Shown here piece after piece: positions 12,683 through 23,600 of a stretch of 64,000 nucleotides of DNA. The number at the start of each line of letters is the position of its first letter. Position 1 is the first letter of the stretch. The DNA comes from Otatea glauca (taxonomy: Eukaryota; Streptophyta; Magnoliopsida; Poales; Poaceae). The DNA lies in NCBI GenBank assembly GCA_036346275.1, contig CM070711.1:46997435-47061434 (forward strand). Direction: 5' to 3'. The notes under the pieces were generated by a model that had not been told where the DNA came from, did no database searches, and saw only the letters and a list, made by a program, of their open reading frames with translations. A program made the translations under genes and the position numbers.

Positions 12683-13725
12683 AACATGAGGTATTTTGAC
12701 AAGAAATTAAGTTTTTTGGGCCGAGATTTCGGTGTTTCTCGCCGAGATCTCGGAAATCCCAGTCCAAAAAAAGCCAGATTTGAAATTTGCTTTTTGGATT
12801 TCGCCCAATTCCTCCTCTTGAAGGTTTTGAAGTTTTTGTGTTCCTTTGAGCTTTACCCATTTTGTTGTGAGGCTTTGTAAATCTCCCTTTCAGAAATGAA
12901 GACTTCATTTACTCATCTCTGAATTTTTTAAGCATTTACATTATGCTTTAAATTCTGTATTTAAATTCCTCAATTTACATTCTTGCAATTAAAATTCCGC
13001 ACATTTGGATTTGCCTCCCCTCCTTCTAAATGCTTGTGGATCTTGTGATAAGGATGTATGATTGATGGATGAGTCTTCTTTAGACCATATCCCAATCATC
13101 TAGGCAAATCTTGTGTTCTTCCTTGCAAAAAAACCGATCTTTTGCTCTTTAGATGATCATTCTTGGAAAATTGGGTTTTGGTGTTCTTATCTTCTGTTCT
13201 AGCTTTGCTATGACATGTGGGAAACCATCTAGGATCATCTTGATCATCAAGAACCCACGAGATAGCTGAGGGCCAAGTTTTTGTTTTTAAACCCGTTCTT
13301 GTGAACTCTTCCTCTAATTGAAAAAATATCGGAACTTTAACGTCAATCCTTGCAATTGAAGGTTCGAATAGGTTCTTGACATCCATAGGAAGGTGTCCAC
13401 AATGTTTCACGGTGTTTGGATCAGACGATCAAAAGATTCATCAATTTTCCTTTTGAGGCAGACTGATTTTTATCATTTATGTTCGATTTTCTCAGATCTG
13501 ATAACCCGATAGTACCGCTTCTGATACCCTGGTAGTGCTGGGCTACTGTTCATCCGTGATCTGAGGGTATTTTATGATAGTGCCGCCTCGAATCGAGAAA
13601 TTCTGAAATTTTGCTATCTCCACTTTGCTTTTGTGATATGAGGATCTTGGTTGGATTATTTTGAGTCAGGGAAAATTTTATTTTGGGTTCATTCACCCCC
13701 CTTTGATCGCCATTTAGATCCTTCA

Positions 13726-14559
13726 ACTCTATTTATAGCTATTGTTAGCTATTCTTGTGTAGTTAAGCTTCCTGCTATTTGATTCACTTATACATGCATA
13801 TTGCTTGAATATATTCAATTGTTTAGGTTTATATAAACAATCAAGTATTGAAAATTGATAATTACAAAATATTGTGGTAAGGTTGTCACAAATTAGTCTA
13901 TGATCTTGTCCCTAGTGGCGATGAGGTCTTTTACTTAAGGCTGCCCGACATCCGAGAACTAATTATTCATATCAACTTGAGCACTTCTTGCTAGTTGTTT
14001 GCCTCTATTAATGCTCATTGTCATGCATATGCTTAAATACCTGATTAAGAGTATATTTGCTTTGATATCGTTAAGTATCATGTTTCGGGATATTTGCGTA
14101 TGCTCTTATGACAAGATTGATCCATGGTTATTCTTTATGCTTGGAATTAAAGTCATCATAAATTTGCTAATACCGCGTTATTCACAGCACTTTGCAAGTC
14201 ATGTCGAACCCATCAATTTTCAAGCCTTTTGAAAACTTTTTTTGTGAATCTAGTCTCATCCTAAATAAATCTACAAGAATAACCTCTTTCCGACCGCCAA
14301 AAGTGCGATGTGATCACTTGCCACACTACTGTGCCGTGGCAAGGTTTCTACTATGCTTTCCTTACTCGACAGGAAATGTGCCAATCAAATCCATTGAGTA
14401 TTCACTTTAATTAATTAATCACTTAATTAATGACTTTGTAAATTTAAGATAGAGATGAAATAAAGAGTGTAGGATTATAACAATACAACCTACTTATGTT
14501 TATTATTTTTCCGAGTTTAAGAAAGCACTAAATACAAATTCTAACACTATACAAAAAAG
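13726..14559. other. Intergenic, no gene recognised
   Basis: AT-rich sequence with short open frames without recognisable domains. I see no clear repeat boundary. A short TTAATTAA-type palindromic patch occurs near 14408-14430. Confidence 0.4.
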
Positions 14560-15870
14560 ACATGGTTTCATCGCTTGCGAGCATGCGCACCCCTACATTA
14601 AAGCAATCAATGTCCATAGGCTTTCTGCCATCAAGTATTTCTTGAAGTTTCTCGATTGTTATTCTTATAGGGTAATGTTTGGAGTTTTGCACCCATTCTT
14701 TCCTGTAAAAGATGATTTGTGTTAGATATTAACACTAATCAGCTTAACACGTACAAAAGAGTAGCTATGTGTATGAAGGCATGAAAAAATAGTAGAAATA
14801 ATAAGAATCACATACCCCAAAGTATCTCTGTCAGTTATAGACATGATATAGCCACAAATCGCATTAGCCGTCTCTTTAAAACTAACACAGTTCACTTGAG
14901 TGTTTATACAAGGCAATAGTGCATCTTCTCTCGTTTCCTCTAGTGTGTCTAAAATCACACATTCATTTGGATCTACTTCTTGCTCAGTACTGGAAACTTC
15001 ATCTTGGCATCCTTTTTTGCAGTTTAGAAGCGAATCCAAAAGGATGGCAGCTAATTTTGATCTGAAATTAGTCATGTCTTGCTGCGTAGAAATATTAAAA
15101 TAAATTAACTTTATACAGAACACATGTGTAAACACGTAATAATAACTTTTTTACAATTACCTGACAAATATTGTCAGTTAATCCATCTCCATCCAGTACT
15201 CCATGTAATTTAATAAAAATAGGCCACATGACACACTACAACCAAATGTTGAACATTCGAACATTTTAATATATTGCTTAAACAAAGTTTTCTAGTAACA
15301 TATAGATTGAAATCGTACCCGTCATTCTGCATTGGTTCTTTAAATTGCTCAATAACAGGCCACGAAGTAACTTGTAGATCCGGCCACTTGTATGCTGTGA
15401 ACTCTTTAACCTGTGACGCTATATCAATTTGTATCTGGAGACCTTTTAACTATTTTTTATAAGAAAACAATCAGTCCTATAATCATAAAAATAACGATGA
15501 TTAAAGGTATAGCTAAAAATACTTACAACATAAGTGAGATCCATGAAAATAGAAATATATAAATCACATAACTTTAATACATTACATAATAAAGGTTAAA
15601 CTACATATATATACTTACATCGCCATACAAGTGTTCATTGAGTTTCAAAAGACATTTAAAATGGAAGAAATCGATAAATGCACCCTCCACATCAACAATA
15701 ATCTTTTTGTCGGTGAGTTCATAATTGAGCTAATAATGAATTTGTCTTCTTCATCACAAATGTAATCTGCATCAAAATAACAAGATATAAGTACATTATA
15801 CGAATTAGAAAAGACATTGTCGACATTTTTGTAAAAGGTTACCTTGTGCATATACTACAACGATGTGGGA
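14560..15870 (-). pseudogene. Ulp1/C48 SUMO-protease-like gene remnant, transposon-derived
   Basis: Minus-strand pieces appear in family order. First (15700-15620) is IDFFHFKCLLKLNEHLYGD followed by a GTAAGT donor. Next (about 15450-15310) is KWPDLQVTSWPVIEQF and PMQNDGYDFNLYV. Then (about 15082-14816) is FRSKLAAILLDSLLNCKKG followed by an acidic linker. A GT-AG intron (14815-14703) leads to KEWVQ, a linker and KPMDIDCFNVGVRMLASDE. This matches the plant Ulp1-like family often carried by grass transposons, where one catalytic domain is followed by the start of a second. The QxDG..C site reads QNDGYDFN, so the catalytic cysteine is missing. No full open frame joins the pieces, so I call it a relic, though splice signals are well preserved. 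Confidence 0.5.
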
Positions 15871-16820
15871 TTTTTGGTTTGTAATGACGAAGCTTTCGAC
15901 TCAATAACATTGTCCATCATCTGTTATTCTTTCTTTTGAAAAGGGCGGCATGAAAATAATATGAATTAGTTTTTATTTGCACGCAATATGGATTTAATTA
16001 GGGACTTAATTTCCTTAATTCGATGCAGATTAGACACACTAAATAATGGCCATCGGATGTGGGTGAGTAAAACTGAGGAAAGATCCGAGATGTTCATTTT
16101 GAAGAATGCAGATTTCAGGGTACATTTTGCTGGGTGCAGGAACGTTGGGTCATCTCTAGGAAGGTGCATTATTTCGGGTGGACATAGAGAAATTTGCTTA
16201 GGTGCATTATAAAGGGGTATAGATCACTTAATTAATACCTATCGAGGTAGCATTGCTCTGCTGCCGAGGTCCTACTGTGCGGCAACTCCTACCATGATAT
16301 GAAAGAGTTGCAGGTGGCACATGTCACCTAGTAGCGCTTCTGTGGTCAGAGAGGATATTGGAGTCCAACACAAACGATGAAATAATTGAAGATTACTCCT
16401 ACAAAAGGACGATACATGTATATCAACATGTACGTACTACTACATGGAAAGAGCATATGCGTGTCCTAAAAACATGCCGTACGTGGAGACGTTTACAAAC
16501 AAAAAAAAATTGGCCACAAGCCTATGTGAAACAAATGGTGTTAGGCATAATCAGACTCGTTAAACTTTGGCTACTAATATACATAAAAGCATTTGAATTT
16601 TGTCACATGAGAATAGTAATAGCAGATTTTCCATAAAAAAAATTAGAGGGTTAAACTGGAAATCTCATCCATGACACGTCACAGCCCATATTTTACTAGT
16701 CATTCGATTTATAGGATAGCAAAAGATAATAGTCTTCCAGTAAAAAAAAAGATAATAGTCATATGTTTCTACCCATTGATTTATATTTTATATGAAAGAA
16801 AATTAAGGAAAAACTTGAAC
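15871..16820. other. Intergenic, no gene recognised
   Basis: Mostly AT-rich. Open frames of 60-90 codons are present but have no recognisable domain and no gene-like codon pattern. No repeat boundary was identified. Confidence 0.4.
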
Positions 16821-16821
16821 C

Positions 16822-16847
16822 ATCTATCTATCTATCTATCTATCTAT
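16822..16847. repeat. (ATCT)n microsatellite at the Helitron 5' junction
   Basis: Six to seven tandem ATCT units run directly into the TC start of the Helitron. The repeat may have expanded after insertion, since the Helitron start itself reads TCTATAC. Confidence 0.85.
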
Positions 16848-17371
16848 ACTAATCGGAGGCACTCCTATAAACCCTCACATTAATACTAAGACGATAAAAC
16901 AACTAGAAATTACCACATTAATAGCAGAGAAAGAAAAAAACAAAAAATTCCCATATTAATCGGAAAAAGAAAAAATCTTGACTGTGCAATCAACGGGTAG
17001 ATGACCTTGTTGCACCAAAAATATAAACACAAAATTTGCAATCTAACTGAAATCTGACAGGAAAGGATTAATGTATATCATAATTCAAAATCCAAGTTAT
17101 ACGGGAGTGAAATTAAATCCAGGACTAAAATAATATTGATATATACCATTCTGAATATAAATTTGGAACATAAACAATTGTTACTAAATTACGTTCCTTC
17201 AGTTTTCCTTAAGAACGTATAATGTAAAATTTGAAATTTCAATATTTAGAAATACCAGCATTTGAAACTAAAATATATTATGCTACAAAAATTTATATAA
17301 TTAGTACTAAATATGCAAAAACAAACATTGAGAAAATATGCAGTCCGTGCTATGTACGCATTAATGACTAG
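16843..17371 (+). mobile_element. Non-autonomous Helitron (529 bp)
   Basis: The 5' end TCTATACTAATCGG agrees at 13 of 14 positions with the published maize/grass Helitron start consensus TCTMTAYTAMYHNW as I remember it. The 3' end is a degenerate CCGTGCTATGTACG hairpin region followed about 10 bases later by CTAG (17368-17371). The base before the element is A (16842) and the base after is T (17372), as expected for A|T insertion without target duplication. No coding sequence lies inside. It sits about 240 bases downstream of the HIR stop codon. Confidence 0.7.
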
Positions 17372-17372
17372 T

Positions 17373-17421
17373 TAACTTAAAAAGAGTTACTAGTCGTGCA
17401 ATTACGCCGGCGATTGGCTAG
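17373..17421 (+). mobile_element. Second Helitron-like 3' end
   Basis: The sequence TCGTGCAATTACGCC and the following bases, ending in CTAG at 17418-17421 and then T, resemble another grass Helitron 3' terminus only 50 bases past the first. Either the 529-bp Helitron inserted next to an older terminus, or alternative ends were captured. No matching 5' end was located. Confidence 0.4.
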
Positions 17422-17609
17422 TTTTTCTCAATAAGCAAGACGAACTTACATTGTTGAAAGAAAACAATGCTCCAGGCAAATATACACGAACGGATGTACC
17501 TACACACACAGGGCTGCCACGTGGACAAGTACTCATGGAGAGAGACTACATCTTGGCAAACAAAAACATTTTTGGCAAATTAGAAGCATTAAGCCGGCCG
17601 GCGGTCGCT

Positions 17610-20600
17610 TCACTTGAGGGCGGCGGGGTTGGCCTGGAGCATGCCGTCGCGGACCTGGGCGGCCATATCGCGGACGGCGTTGGGGCCGTGCGGGACGAAG
17701 ACGGTGGAGGAGCGGGAGGTGGCGCCGATGTCCCGGATGGTGTCGAAGTACTGGGTGACGAGCACCATGTCCATGACGTCCTTCTCATTGGGCACGAAGC
17801 GCTTCAGCCCCTCCACGATGGCCTGCCGCTGCCGCGCCACCCCGACGCCCGCCAGGTACTTGGACTCCGCGTCCCCCTCCGCGCGCTTCACCTGCTGGAT
17901 CTTCTCCGCCTCCGCCTTCTCCGCCGCAGCCACGCGAAGCCGAGCAGCTGCATGCACCGCATTCAATGCATTAGCGTTAGTTGCCATTGCGGCTTCAACG
18001 GTTAAGATTGCTAGCTCGTTGTTGTTATACGCATGCATGCACTTATGTGTGCTTGCCTGCGTTGATGTCGTTCATGGCGCGCTTTACGACCTCGTCGGGC
18101 ACGATGTCGACGATGAGCGTCTGCACGATCTCGTAGCCGTACATGGTCATGGCCCTGGCCAGCTCCTCCTCCACGGCCTTGGCGATCTCGTTCTTCTGCT
18201 CGAACACCTCGTCCAGGTTCATGTTCGGCACGCTCGCTCTGATCACTGCACGTTGAACAGACAGGGCAAGCAGCAGCTTGTTACTGATGAATGAGTGACA
18301 TACACAGCATGTGCACGTACGTGTCGCGTGTGCATGTATCTATCTATTCTATCAGTCTTGGACCTGAAAAAGAAAGAATTGAAGAACTGTTGCACGAAGT
18401 TGATTAAGCATGCTTTGGAGTCAATTTGCTATTTGGGCAAGAGTACATACAAAAACAATTGTAATGATAACAGAAAACTTAAATATATGTACGTAGATTG
18501 TACCACTACTACAGAACAGCTAATCCTTGCCGGCATATCACTGCCGGTTAGGACCGAGCCGGCTGTGATAACGTATCTCTGCCGGTTCGAAAGTTAAGTT
18601 AGGGGGAGAACTTATCACTGCCGGTTCATGCAACTAACGGCGGTAAAAGCAAGATATCACTGCGGTTTGAGACAACAACGGCGATATATATCACTGCCGG
18701 GTCGTTCTTAAACCGGCGGTGATACTTGCATTTTCACCGCCGGTTTAAAGCGAGAACGGCGGTGATATTATCTTCCGCACAATATGTTTTTCGCGCATTC
18801 AAAGCTTATCACTGCGGTTCTGCGCAGAATCGCATGATAAGTCTTTATATAATGAGACCCACGCCTCCCGACCGATCGAGCAAAGACAGAGAGGCGCTCT
18901 GTCTTTGCTCGATTTGTAGATTGCAACGATCTGCTGCGAAAAATTTGTTAAAATTTGTATTGTACTTCTTTTGAGGTTAGTAATTTGATCTCTATTTTTG
19001 TAAATAATAAAAAATTGCCATGTGGATTTTTACATAATGAAAAAGGTGTATTTTCAAATGTTGAAATAATAAAAACTTGTTAGATGGATATTTACCTAAT
19101 AAAAAATGTTGATATATTTTAATGTACTCAAGTATATCCTAAGTACTTACAATTTTTCCAAATTTGTAAATAATAAGGAATTGCAAGATGGATATTGACG
19201 CAATGAAAAAAGATTGATATATTTTGATATAGTCTAAATATATCCTAACTATTTACAATTATTTTCATTTCTTACAATACTAAAAATTGCTATATGGATA
19301 TTTACATAACGGAAAAAGGTTGATGTATTTTAATATAGTCGAAATTGCTACATATGTTTTTAAATCTAATCATTTACAATTATTTGTTATTTGCAATTAT
19401 ATGCGTATGTAATGTTTGATTTAATTAATTGTAGATGGACCGAAGGTGGATGTATGACACGGACCGTTGTGGGCGAGTTTTTAATGGTGTGAGTTATTTT
19501 CTAAGCGTGGTTGCGGCGCTAAGTCGAAGAATCTGGCGGACTACATGTGCTGTCCATGCGTTATTGCAAAAATCGAAGCTTTTTCTACCATAGAGTCGAT
19601 CGTGCACACTTGCTTGAAGAGGTTTCAAGGTGGCTATACTGTTGGACCAAGCACGGCGAAGATGAGATTGTACATGAAGGCCAACACATTATTGAAGATG
19701 GCGGAGACAACGGTATGGGCGATTGAAGATCGTTTGTCGGCGACCACGACGGCGATCTGGATCAAATGTTGCGTGATGGGGAGGGAGACTTCGCGAGTGA
19801 AAGAGAGTTTCAAAAGTTCCAACATATGGTACAGGACTCCACGACACCATTGTACCCAGGTACGCAGGAGGAGCACAAAAATTGCGCACCGTGCTTACAC
19901 TCTGCGATTGAAGGCAAGCAATGGTTGGTCAGATAAGAGCTTCACCGAGCTCTTATGTCTCTTGGGGATTTGCTTCGGAGGGTAGCGTGTTGCCTACAAG
20001 TGCGTCTCGGGCCAAGCGGGTTGTCCGCCTGTTAGGATTGGAAGTACAAAGGATACACGCATGTCCAAGCGATTGCATGTTGTATCGCAATGAGTTTGCG
20101 GACTTGGATGGTCGTCTTTGTTTGCAAAGCAAAGCGGTATAAGAACAACGATGATGACATCGATAATGAAGATGTCGGGGTGAAGCGTAAGAAGATGAGA
20201 TCTCCCCGTAAGGTGGTGTGGTATTTTCCTATAATTCCCCGTCTGAATCGATTGTTTGTGAACAAAAGGCATGCCCAATTGCTACGATGGCACGCCGAAG
20301 AGCGTAAAACGATGGAATGCTCGGACACCTGCGACTCGTGCAATGGAGGAACATCGACGAAAAATATAAGAAGCACTTTGCATATGATGTAAGGAATATA
20401 AGGTTCGGGTTGAGTACGGATGGGATGAATCCTTTCGGTAACATGAGCGATCGTCATAGCACTTGGCGGTAACTCTATGTATCTACAACCTTCCTCCTTG
20501 GCTTTGTATGAAGCGGAAGTACATTATGATGCCACTCTTGATCCAAGGGCCTAGCAACACGGCAGCGATATCGATGTGTACCTCAAACCATTGGTTGAAG

Positions 20601-23600
20601 ATCTTCTAATCTTGTGGAGCGATGGAGTGCGGGTATGGGATGAGTATAAAAGAGAACTTTATCCTCGCGCATTGTTGTTCGTAACCATCAATGATTACTC
20701 GCCCTTGGTAACTGTCGGGCGGACGACAAAAGGCTTCAAGGGATCGTCCAATGCTTAGATGGTACAACTAGTCGGTGGTGAAGAATCTGTTGAAAAATGT
20801 CTTACATGCGGCATCGTAGGTTCCTCCGCAAGGATCACCCATACCGCAATAATAAGAAAGCTTTTGATGGGACAAAGGAGACCGCTTTAGCTCAAAGAAT
20901 CCTGCTGGGAGAGAGATATTTGCAGCTGTAAGGGATCTTAAAATTATCCACGGAAAGGGAGCGAGCGGTACATCTATCCGAGTTCGGTGATAAGGCTCCT
21001 TTGTGGAAAAAGAGATCGATATTTTGGGTCCTACCTTCTTGGCGGCACTTAGAAGTGCGACACGCAATCGACGTCATGCACATAGAGAAGAGCGTGTGTG
21101 ACGACTTGCTTGGTATCTTCTTGGATATACAGCAAAACAAAAGATACTCTCAAGCACGGATGGACCTTGAAGATATGAAACTCAGGAAGGAGCTGCATCA
21201 CAGAGACATGGATACAGGGAAAAAGTACCTTCCCGTAGCTTGCTACACTCTGAGCAAGAAAGAAAAAATTAGCCTGTGCGAATGCTTGCACGGAGTGAAA
21301 GTTCCGTCCGGATACTTTGCCAACATAAAGAGACTAGTCTCAATGAAAGACTTAAAATTAATTGGTATGAAGTCTCACGATTGCCACGTGATGATGACGC
21401 AGATGCTTCCAATTACGACAGCAACGGAGATAGGAAAACCTACTACGGATTCATAGAAGAGATTTGGGAGCTTGATTACGGACCTTTGAAGGTCCCTCTC
21501 TTTCGGTGTCAATGGGTAAGACTTCCAAGGGGCATGAACATCGACAAGTACGGTATCACTACCGTGGACCTAAAACTGGTCGGATACAGAGAAGAACCAT
21601 TCGTACTTGCTAATTGTGTTACACAAATCTTTTTGTAACCGATCCGAATAACAAGGAGCGCCACGTGGTTATTCAAGGAAAAGAAGGATTGTCGGGGTTG
21701 AGAATGTTGTCGACGAGGAAGAGTACAACCAATTCGATGAGCTTCCTCCTTTCGGAGAGGGCGTTGACCTCGGTCTCATGGAAGAGAGTGAGGAGGAAGT
21801 TACATACATACGCGCGATCATGACGAAGGTCGAATCGTAGCTTAGTTGTCCTAACTAAATACATTTTATTTTCTCATATGTAACAATTAATGTATTCTTT
21901 TGTCATATGTATCAATTTGTGTGAATTCAACTTCATCTGTGTGTTTTTTGTATTTGTGTGAATTTTTGAGGCGATGGTTGGTCTCTGCATTTGTTTGAAT
22001 TTAAATCAAATATTACATGTCTGAATTATTCTTCCAAAATTTCGAAAAATTTGGATAAAAATTGATAGGATTTCAAAACAGTGAGCAATTTGAATTTTTT
22101 TATTTTGAAATATTAAAACTATGAAAACAGTGAGCAATCTGGATTTTTATAATTTTACAACTTTGTCAAAACTTAGGGGAAATATATAAATCAAATATTA
22201 CATGTCCTGAAGTATTCCTCTAAAAATTTGCAGAAAATTTGGATAAAAATTGATAGGATTTAAAAACTCCCAAAGCAATCATCCTTTGAAAACTTTGACA
22301 TAATTGTCTGGAGCTTATCACTGCCGGTTGTCTCATTAAGCCGGCAGTGAAGTGCTTTATTACTACCGGTTTTTGTTTTGAACCGGCAGTGATAATGTAT
22401 TATTACTGTCGGGTTGAGATTGAACCGGCAGTGATAAATACTTTCACTGCCGGGTGTAGATAAAACCGGCAGTGATAATGTATTATTACTGTCGGGTTGA
22501 GATTGAACCGGCAGTGATAAATACTTTCACTGCCGGGTTGAGCTTGAACCGGCAGTGATAATTCACCTATCACTGCCGGTTCTCTTTATTATCCGGCAGT
22601 GATAGTGTATCACTGCCGGTTTTTGTTGTGACCCGGCAGTGATACTCTAACCCTATAAATTCGAACGCCGCGCCACTCAGCACCTCATTTCCACTTCAAC
22701 CTGACGCCGCCACTTCGTCTCCTCGCATCGCCCCGCCGTCGTCCCGCATCGCCCGGCCGTCGCCTCAACCTCACCGCCCCGCCGTCGCCCGGACCTCACC
22801 GCCCGCCGTCGCGCGACCTCACCACCTAACGCCTCCCCACCGGCCTCCTCCGGTTTGATTTGCTTTTCTAGGATGAATTTAACCTATAAAGGCTATATAC
22901 TAGCATGCTATCAGTACAATTTAGTGCCCAATCTACTATGTTTTGACATAAGATTAATCTGTAGCTTGGGTAGTTATATCTGGTGCTGATACTCTTGCCA
23001 TTCAATGAATTTATACTGAGCATTCTTGCTAGGCAGGCAAATGTTACTTGGCAGGTGTACCTGTAATTCTTAGTATCATTAACTTTTCCCACAATCACTA
23101 GAGAAAATGAATGCACCTGTAATTCTTAGTAGCATTAACTTTTTCCCAAAGGCTAACACTAGAGAAATTCTTGCTGGGCAGGCAAATGCATGCTTGTTTT
23201 ATGTTAGCTTCCAGTATCCTTTGTGCATGCAATGTTGTTGATGTTCTAATTTAAATTTGCTTGAACCTCTAGTGTAATCGTGGATTCATTAATGGGTGAT
23301 TCCTATATTGCATCCAATGCAAACTTTATTAGGTGATTCCTGTATTGTTGCATCATTGTTCTTTACTTTTCTCTTACTCCTTTTTACATGCACGTTCCAC
23401 ACACATGATCTGGTACACATAATGACATAAATTTGTTGAATCTAATCTGATAAGGAGGAAAATAAAACCTTCAATGGCTGTCTCTGTTTTACAGTTTAGG
23501 ATTCTATTTTACAGTTCAATAGTATCTTCTTGGTTGTCTCTGTTTCTTGTTTGTTAGGATAGAATTGTTTGAGGACCTCGTCCATTTGGGGACACAAATG

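Larger units (their letters stand above)
6345..13725 (+). mobile_element. Copia (SIRE/Maximus-like) 3' LTR interrupted by another element
   Basis: The LTR begins TGAAAGACC immediately after a polypurine tract and ends GATCCTTCA, giving short TGAAG/CTTCA-like inverted ends. The left piece is 6345-7052 and the right piece roughly 12451-13725. Between them lies a 5.4-kb LTR-like insertion. Both pieces carry the same ACTACCGGCC/GGTAGTGC-type words (6480-6665 and 13500-13590), supporting one parent LTR. The CACCCCCCTTTGATCG stretch just before the right end matches the C-rich tail common in this copia group. No primer binding site or gag follows. Confidence 0.5.

Noticed and set aside
17451..18294. 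Long plus-strand open frames over the HIR 3' exons
   Set aside because: They are antisense to conserved HIR exons and arise from GC-rich codon composition.
22316..22650. Regular short repeats with spacers, CRISPR-like at first sight
   Set aside because: Copies alternate in orientation, vary in sequence and spacing, and lie in a plant transposon; the same motif forms the subterminal arrays.
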